The notes below the pieces were generated by a model. The model made no database searches. It was not told where the DNA came from and was given only the letters and a program-made list of their open reading frames with translations. Shown here in pieces: positions 23,242-27,464 of a stretch of DNA of 27,464 bases. The stretch comes from an uncultured Eubacteriales bacterium (GTDB taxonomy: Bacteria > Bacillota > Clostridia > Lachnospirales > Anaerotignaceae), in contig URCD01000020.1 of NCBI GenBank assembly GCA_900546215.1, forward strand, positions 1 to 27,464, given 5' to 3'. The first letter of the stretch is position 1; the number at the start of each line of letters is the position of its first letter. The translations under genes were made by a program, and so were the position numbers.

Positions 23242-23269
23242 ATCGTTATACGATATTGATAGTCGATAT
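23219..23269 (+). promoter_or_regulatory. Three 17-bp palindromic operators for the PadR regulator
   Basis: Site 1 ATATCGTAAGTCGATAT fills the promoter spacer (23219-23235). Site 2 ATATCGTTATACGATAT (23240-23256) starts in the -10. Site 3 ATATTGATAGTCGATAT (23253-23269) is imperfect and shares four bases with site 2. The form is ATATCG-N5-CGATAT, with centres 21 and 13 bases apart. Binding by the adjacent PadR protein is inferred from position. Confidence 0.75.
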
Positions 23270-23281
23270 AGAGGTGAGCAT

Positions 23282-23590
23282 ATGGCAAAAAAATCTCTGG
23301 AAATTTTAACAGAAACAATGTTTTACGTCCTTATGTCTCTTTTGAAAAAAGAACTTTGCGGTACTGAAATTGCTGAGTTTATTGACCAAAAAACAAAAGG
23401 AAGAATTAAAATGGGCCCTGGAACTTTATATACTATACTAGCTAAGTTTGAGGAAGAAGATCTGATCATAGAAACATCCATCGTTGGACGTAAAAGAAAC
23501 TACAGAATAACAAACAAGGGACGGGCAGTATATATTGATGAACTTGAAAGATTAAAGCTATGTGTATCAGACGGTGAAAGCGAGGTGTAA
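23282..23590 (+). CDS. PadR-family transcriptional regulator
   Basis: 102 aa. The winged helix runs from about 8 to 80: ETMFYVLMSLLKKELCGTEIAEFI, then MGPGTLYTILAKFEEEDLI, then RKRNYRITNKG as the wing. MGPGTLYTIL is diagnostic of PadR. This is a short form with little dimerisation helix after the wing. AGAGGTGAGC precedes the ATG. It probably represses its own promoter through the palindromes just upstream and controls the membrane protein that follows 2 bases later. Confidence 0.93.
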   Translation: MAKKSLEILTETMFYVLMSLLKKELCGTEIAEFIDQKTKGRIKMGPGTLYTILAKFEEEDLIIETSIVGRKRNYRITNKGRAVYIDELERLKLCVSDGESEV

Positions 23591-23592
23591 AA

Positions 23593-24783
23593 ATGAAAAA
23601 ATTACTTCCTATAGATTTTTATGATGTGGGGGCAATTGAGTCATATTTTCACGATATGGCAGCAGAAGGATACTTTATTAAAAAAATCGGATTTTTTGCA
23701 TATTATGAAAAAGGAGAACCTAAAAAGGTAACCTATAGACTTGAGCCTCTGATGAAGGAAGAGGAGGGGCCCGATGAAAGTGTTGTAGAGGGGTATCTTG
23801 ACTTTGGCTGGCATTATATCTGCACAATGCCAAACAGAATGTTTTATGTGTTCGCCTCCTATGATGAAGAACCGCAGGAAATACATACGGATACGTTCAC
23901 TCAAAGTTACACATACGATTATCTGGCAAAAAAAGTCGCTAAAAGCAGAAGAATAAATATAATTACACTTGTTTTTTATTTAGGGATAATGACGATATGC
24001 AGTATTTTTGGTGGTTTTGATACAAAATTTTGGATAGAGTCAGATAATACGATATGGTTTGGAGCTATAATACTTTTCGCAATTTATACGTTGATTTTAA
24101 GTATGCGGGAGTATAGTAAGATGAAACGGCTATATGAGGGCCTTAAGGCCGGTATTTCTATTAAACATAGAACTTCATATAAAATGCATTATGGTAGCTA
24201 TATCATGTGTTTTCTGCTTTCAATTACCTGTATTTTTCAGTTATGCACCATTATTTATAACTTTAAAAATGAATGGACAAAGGATATTACTCAATTTGCT
24301 GATACAATTCCGTCAATAACTCTTGATGATATAGAAAAGTCAGATTTTATTATAGAGACTGGTGTAGTAAACGGTGTAAACTGGAATAATAGAATTGATT
24401 ATAAATGGTCTGAACTTGCTCCTGTAATGTATGAAATCAGCCAAAACGGCATAGTGGAAACTGAATACTGGAAAGATAACTCAGGAGAATATTCACCGTC
24501 TCTTAAAACCGATTATTATGAGCTGAGATTTAAGTTTTTGAGAGAGCCATTAATAAAAAATATAATTGATTATGAGCTTGAACTTTTTAAATATGAAGAA
24601 ATGCTGAGTGAGGAGCTTTTAAATACTCAGTTCGATTACGCGTATTTCGTTAAGGTAAAAGAAACACAAATGCTGTTTGCATATAAGGACAATAAGGTTA
24701 TTTTCGTAAGATACCATGGATATGGCGATTTGAAAATACTGACTGAAACAATAGCAGAAAGAATAATGGCCCAGTCAAATTGA
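23593..24783 (+). CDS. DUF2812 membrane protein paired with PadR
   Basis: 396 aa. Residues 1-115 are the DUF2812 domain (LPIDFYDVGAIESYFHDMAA, GYFIKKIGFFAYYEKGEP, YRLEP). Three membrane segments follow at about 121-141, 153-171 and 202-223. The remaining 170 residues are a soluble, probably extracytoplasmic tail. DUF2812 proteins are regularly encoded after PadR regulators in Firmicutes and may respond to envelope or drug stress, but no activity is known. AGCGAGGTG near the padR stop serves as its binding site. Confidence 0.85.
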   Translation: MKKLLPIDFYDVGAIESYFHDMAAEGYFIKKIGFFAYYEKGEPKKVTYRLEPLMKEEEGPDESVVEGYLDFGWHYICTMPNRMFYVFASYDEEPQEIHTDTFTQSYTYDYLAKKVAKSRRINIITLVFYLGIMTICSIFGGFDTKFWIESDNTIWFGAIILFAIYTLILSMREYSKMKRLYEGLKAGISIKHRTSYKMHYGSYIMCFLLSITCIFQLCTIIYNFKNEWTKDITQFADTIPSITLDDIEKSDFIIETGVVNGVNWNNRIDYKWSELAPVMYEISQNGIVETEYWKDNSGEYSPSLKTDYYELRFKFLREPLIKNIIDYELELFKYEEMLSEELLNTQFDYAYFVKVKETQMLFAYKDNKVIFVRYHGYGDLKILTETIAERIMAQSN

Positions 24784-24799
24784 CTGAGCCTTTTTATTT
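24768..24799 (+). terminator. Terminator after the DUF2812 gene
   Basis: GGCCCAGTCA and TGACTGAGCC pair with one mismatch, followed by five T. The stem overlaps the gene's last codons. Confidence 0.75.
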
Positions 24800-25844
24800 A
24801 TGGTTCGTAGGTATAAAGCTTTGTAAAATAGGCGCTGCCGTCATCTATGTATGTTGTCTCAACCTCAAATACAAACTTTAAATTGTCCATGTTAAAATAT
24901 TTTGTTATTGTCTGCGACTCTACAGCAAATTCATTATTTTCAGCCTCCAAGGCAAGTCTGCGTAATTCCTCGTCACTTATCTTTGGTTCAACAATATCAG
25001 AGGCAAGGAAATATGGGTTCATTATTCCTATCATATCTACACGCATAAGTTTATCTCCTGACATTACGGCTCGGTAACCAAATGTTGAACGATATCCTTT
25101 AACCATATAATAAAGATAGATATCGCCGCTGTCATCAGTATGATATGAATACTTTGTCATGTCGAAAGTTGAATCATAATTTTCATTAATATAAGAGGAT
25201 ATAGCTCCAAGGTTTTTTATTGCCTTAAAATCATTTATTGTTGTAAATACAGACAGCATCTTAGCGGCTTCAGCTCTTGTAATTGCCGACGTAGGGTGGA
25301 GTGTTGCTCCTTGAAGCATTCTATTTTTCTCTGCCCATATCATTGCCGGCCTTGCATAAGTAGATACCATAAAATTATCTGAGTATTTATCAAGCGTATT
25401 TAAATCCCCGGTATTTTCAGGAGTGTCTGCCAGCCTGTAAAGAACAGATGCAAATTGCTCAACAGTCATAGCCCAGCCAGGACAAAACGTACCGTCATCA
25501 TATCCTGACACTATTCCGTTTTCTTTAGCCCATAAAATCCCGTCTGTATACCATGCGCCTTCCTCCACATCCGGAAACTGTCTGGAGTACTTAACCTCTG
25601 GGCTTCCATACATACGATATATAAGTGATGAAGCCATTGCCCTTGTAAGGGTTACATCCGGTGCAAAAATTTTCTCGGAAGTTCCCGCGATTATACCTTT
25701 ATTATAGGCATCTTCTACATAAGTGTAATACCAAGAGTTTTGATCTATATCTACAAAAGGAAAGTTCTTATCTGCGCCAAAGGCTGTGAAAGCAAATGAA
25801 ACAGTGAGAATGGCGGATACAGCCAAATTAATATATCTGTTCAT
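24798..25844 (-). CDS. Exported SLH-domain protein with unknown C-terminal domain
   Basis: 348 aa from the ATG at 25844, with AAAGGAGG upstream. Signal peptide about 1-24 (MNRYINLAVSAILTVSFAFT to FGA). Three canonical SLH domains: about 27-80 (FVDIDQNSWYYTYVEDAY, then TRAMASSLIYRMYG), 88-138 (FPDVEEGAWYTDGILWAKENG) and 153-203 (ending TRAEAAKMLSVF). The last 130 residues (TFDMTKYSYHTDDSGDIYLYYMVKG onward) form a domain I do not recognise. It is anchored to the cell wall by its SLH domains. It converges on the DUF2812 gene; the shared hairpin at 24768 may end both. Confidence 0.85.
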   Translation of the reverse strand: MNRYINLAVSAILTVSFAFTAFGADKNFPFVDIDQNSWYYTYVEDAYNKGIIAGTSEKIFAPDVTLTRAMASSLIYRMYGSPEVKYSRQFPDVEEGAWYTDGILWAKENGIVSGYDDGTFCPGWAMTVEQFASVLYRLADTPENTGDLNTLDKYSDNFMVSTYARPAMIWAEKNRMLQGATLHPTSAITRAEAAKMLSVFTTINDFKAIKNLGAISSYINENYDSTFDMTKYSYHTDDSGDIYLYYMVKGYRSTFGYRAVMSGDKLMRVDMIGIMNPYFLASDIVEPKISDEELRRLALEAENNEFAVESQTITKYFNMDNLKFVFEVETTYIDDGSAYFTKLYTYEP

Positions 25845-25936
25845 GTTAGTCCTCCTTTGCATAATTTAATACACTAATAGTAATTTCAAATTAATTAAAG
25901 CGCAACAATTTAACATAAACTGTAACATGAATGTAA

Positions 25937-25971
25937 TATAAAAAATCGCCGGATAATATATCCGGCGATTT
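25937..25971 (-). terminator. Terminator of proS
   Basis: AAATCGCCGGATA and TATCCGGCGATTT form a 13-bp stem with a three-base loop. On the minus strand it is followed by TTTATATTA. Confidence 0.9.
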
Positions 25972-25984
25972 AAGCTTTTCTGTT

Positions 25985-27418
25985 TTAATATGCTCTTCCC
26001 CAATAAACCATATGTTTAGCTTTCTTTCCGCAGCATACGCATGTATCTGATATATGCTCCTGTTCAAAGGGCATACATCTGGATGTAGCTCCTGTTTTTT
26101 CTTTTATCGCGTCTTCACAAGCGCGGTCTCCGCACCACATGGCTTTTATAAATCCAGGAGTTTCATTGAGCTCTTTCTCAAAGGTTTCCATGTCTGTTGC
26201 GGCATAAGTCTTTGAGTCGCGCCTTTCCTTTGCCTTAAGATAAAGATTTTGCTGTATATCATCTAAAAGAAGGGCAATCTCATTTTCCAGATTATCCATG
26301 GAAACAATTTTCTTTTCGCCTGTATCCCTGCGTGCAAGCACAACCTGATTGTTTTCAATATCCTTAGGTCCTACCTCAAGACGAACAGGAACGCCTTTCA
26401 TTTCATATTCACTGAATTTCCATCCGGGAGATTTATCACTGTCGTCAACCTTAACTCGGAAGTTTGAAAGACGGTTCTTAAGCTCAGCCGCTTTGTCAAG
26501 CACGCCTTCCTTTTGCATAGCGATAGGAACAATAATCACCTGAATAGGAGCAATTCTTGGAGGAAGCACAAGGCCGCTGTTGTCGCCATGCACCATTATA
26601 ACAGCGCCGATAAGACGTGTTGTTGTTCCCCAGGATGTCTGATGGACATATTTAAGTTCATTATTTTTATCAGTATACTGTATTCCAAATGCCTGAGCAA
26701 ATCCATCTCCGAAATTGTGAGATGTTCCTGACTGGAGAGCCTTTCCGTCATGCATTAAGCTCTCAATCGTATAGGTAGCTTTAGCTCCGGCGAAACGTTC
26801 CTTTTCGGTTTTTTGACCCTTTACTACAGGCATTGCAAGTACGTTTTCACAGAAATCAGCATACACGTTGAGCATTTTAATTGTTTCTTCCTCAGCTTCT
26901 TCTGCAGTCGCATGTGCTGTATGACCCTCCTGCCATAAGAATTCCGTGGTTCTTAAGAAGGGACGTGTTGTTTTTTCCCATCTAATAACAGAACACCACT
27001 GATTGTAAAGCTTTGGAAGGTCTCTGTAGGAATGAATAATGTCTTTGTAATGGTCGCAAAAAAGTGTTTCAGATGTAGGTCTTACACAAAGACGTTCCGT
27101 AAGCTCCTGCTCGCCTCCGTGGGTAACCCAGGCTACCTCAGGTGCAAAGCCCTCTACATGATCCTTTTCCTTCTGTAAAAGGCTTTCGGGTATAAGCATC
27201 GGCATGTAAACGTTTTCATGTCCGGTTTCCTTAAACCTCGTATCCATCTGCTTTTGTATAAGCTCCCAAATTGCATAGCCATACGGTCTTATTATCATAC
27301 AGCCTTTGATGCTTGAATAAGAGGCAAGGTCTGCTTTACGTACAACATCTGTATACCACTGTGGAAAATCAACCTCCATGTCAGTAATAGATTCAACAAA
27401 TTTTTTGTCCTTAGCCAT
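25985..27418 (-). CDS. proS: Prolyl-tRNA synthetase, archaeal/eukaryotic-type (short form)
   Basis: 477 aa, class II synthetase charging tRNA-Pro. It lacks the long editing insertion of the bacterial form. Motifs: FPQWYTDVVRKADLASYS at the N-terminus, TERLCVRPTSET, motif 2 RWEKTTRPFLRTTEFLWQEG, and motif 3 GDNSGLVLPPRIAP. A C-terminal zinc domain has CGDRAC and CVCCGKKAKH, and the protein ends in WGRAY, a Tyr end typical of this type. AGAAAGGAG precedes the ATG. The upstream sequence at the window edge looks like the end of an attenuator. Confidence 0.96.
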   Translation of the reverse strand: MAKDKKFVESITDMEVDFPQWYTDVVRKADLASYSSIKGCMIIRPYGYAIWELIQKQMDTRFKETGHENVYMPMLIPESLLQKEKDHVEGFAPEVAWVTHGGEQELTERLCVRPTSETLFCDHYKDIIHSYRDLPKLYNQWCSVIRWEKTTRPFLRTTEFLWQEGHTAHATAEEAEEETIKMLNVYADFCENVLAMPVVKGQKTEKERFAGAKATYTIESLMHDGKALQSGTSHNFGDGFAQAFGIQYTDKNNELKYVHQTSWGTTTRLIGAVIMVHGDNSGLVLPPRIAPIQVIIVPIAMQKEGVLDKAAELKNRLSNFRVKVDDSDKSPGWKFSEYEMKGVPVRLEVGPKDIENNQVVLARRDTGEKKIVSMDNLENEIALLLDDIQQNLYLKAKERRDSKTYAATDMETFEKELNETPGFIKAMWCGDRACEDAIKEKTGATSRCMPFEQEHISDTCVCCGKKAKHMVYWGRAY

Positions 27419-27431
27419 TTCAGTACTCCTT

Positions 27432-27464
27432 TCTAAAATAAAAAAGCCTTCATCCCATATAAAA
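27432..27464 (-). promoter_or_regulatory. Possible end of a proS leader attenuator (cut by window edge)
   Basis: On the minus strand GGGATGAAGGC is followed by TTTTTTATTTT, just before the proS ribosome binding site. This looks like the 3' arm of an intrinsic terminator, as in T-box leaders of synthetase genes. The matching 5' arm would lie outside the window. Confidence 0.35.

Noticed and set aside
1..27464. CRISPR arrays, tRNA genes, rRNA genes and insertion sequences
   Set aside because: Looked for by eye; no regularly spaced repeats, cloverleaf-type sequence, rRNA segments or transposase genes were seen.

Overview
The window joins two different pieces of DNA. Positions 1 to about 7,560 are visibly GC-richer. 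They hold 16 tightly packed minus-strand genes whose start and stop codons mostly overlap (ATGA, TGATG, TAATG), and they read as the recombination/replication half of a tailed phage or prophage. From about 7,600 to the end the DNA is AT-rich and carries ordinary chromosomal genes of a Gram-positive anaerobe of the Clostridia type. Evidence for that lineage is the infC-rpmI-rplT operon with an attenuated leader and an ATT start, birA-bioY, the YerC/PcrA/LigA neighbourhood, a short archaeal-type prolyl-tRNA synthetase, strong AGGAGG ribosome binding sites, and three S-layer-homology (SLH) exported proteins in 14 kb. The genus cannot be named from this alone.

Phage part, in transcription order (right to left): a 90-aa protein, an HTH protein, a small membrane protein, two small proteins, a Gp157-like protein, a Rad52-like annealing protein with a C-terminal zinc ribbon, a replisome organiser with an internal iteron-like repeat (candidate origin), a DnaC-type helicase loader, a RusA Holliday-junction nuclease, a DUF6273 protein and a small relative, two unknowns, a PAPS-reductase-like PP-loop protein, and a secreted 3D-domain protein cut by the window edge. 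No integrase, repressor or structural gene is visible, so the other end of the element lies left of the window. A hairpin followed by a T-run, read on the minus strand, lies just before the first phage gene and about 40 bp from the host infC promoter.

Host part: infC-rpmI-rplT (translation), then a convergent isochorismatase-like hydrolase and an aminotransferase. A divergent AhpD-like protein and a large SLH protein with six tandem beta-type repeats follow. Next come birA-bioY (biotin), a barstar-trmB-PHP cluster, yerC, a second SLH protein, pcrA-ligA (DNA repair), a padR-DUF2812 pair behind a consensus promoter built around palindromic operators, a third SLH protein, and proS. Most transcription units end in clear intrinsic terminators.

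The items most worth a second look are the padR promoter/operator architecture, the intragenic repeat in the phage initiator gene, the attenuator-like hairpin at the phage-host boundary, the phage PP-loop/cysteine protein, the paired small phage proteins with a shared N-terminal motif, and the SLH repeat protein. No CRISPR array, tRNA, rRNA or insertion sequence was seen, and I found no clear multi-gene defence system.
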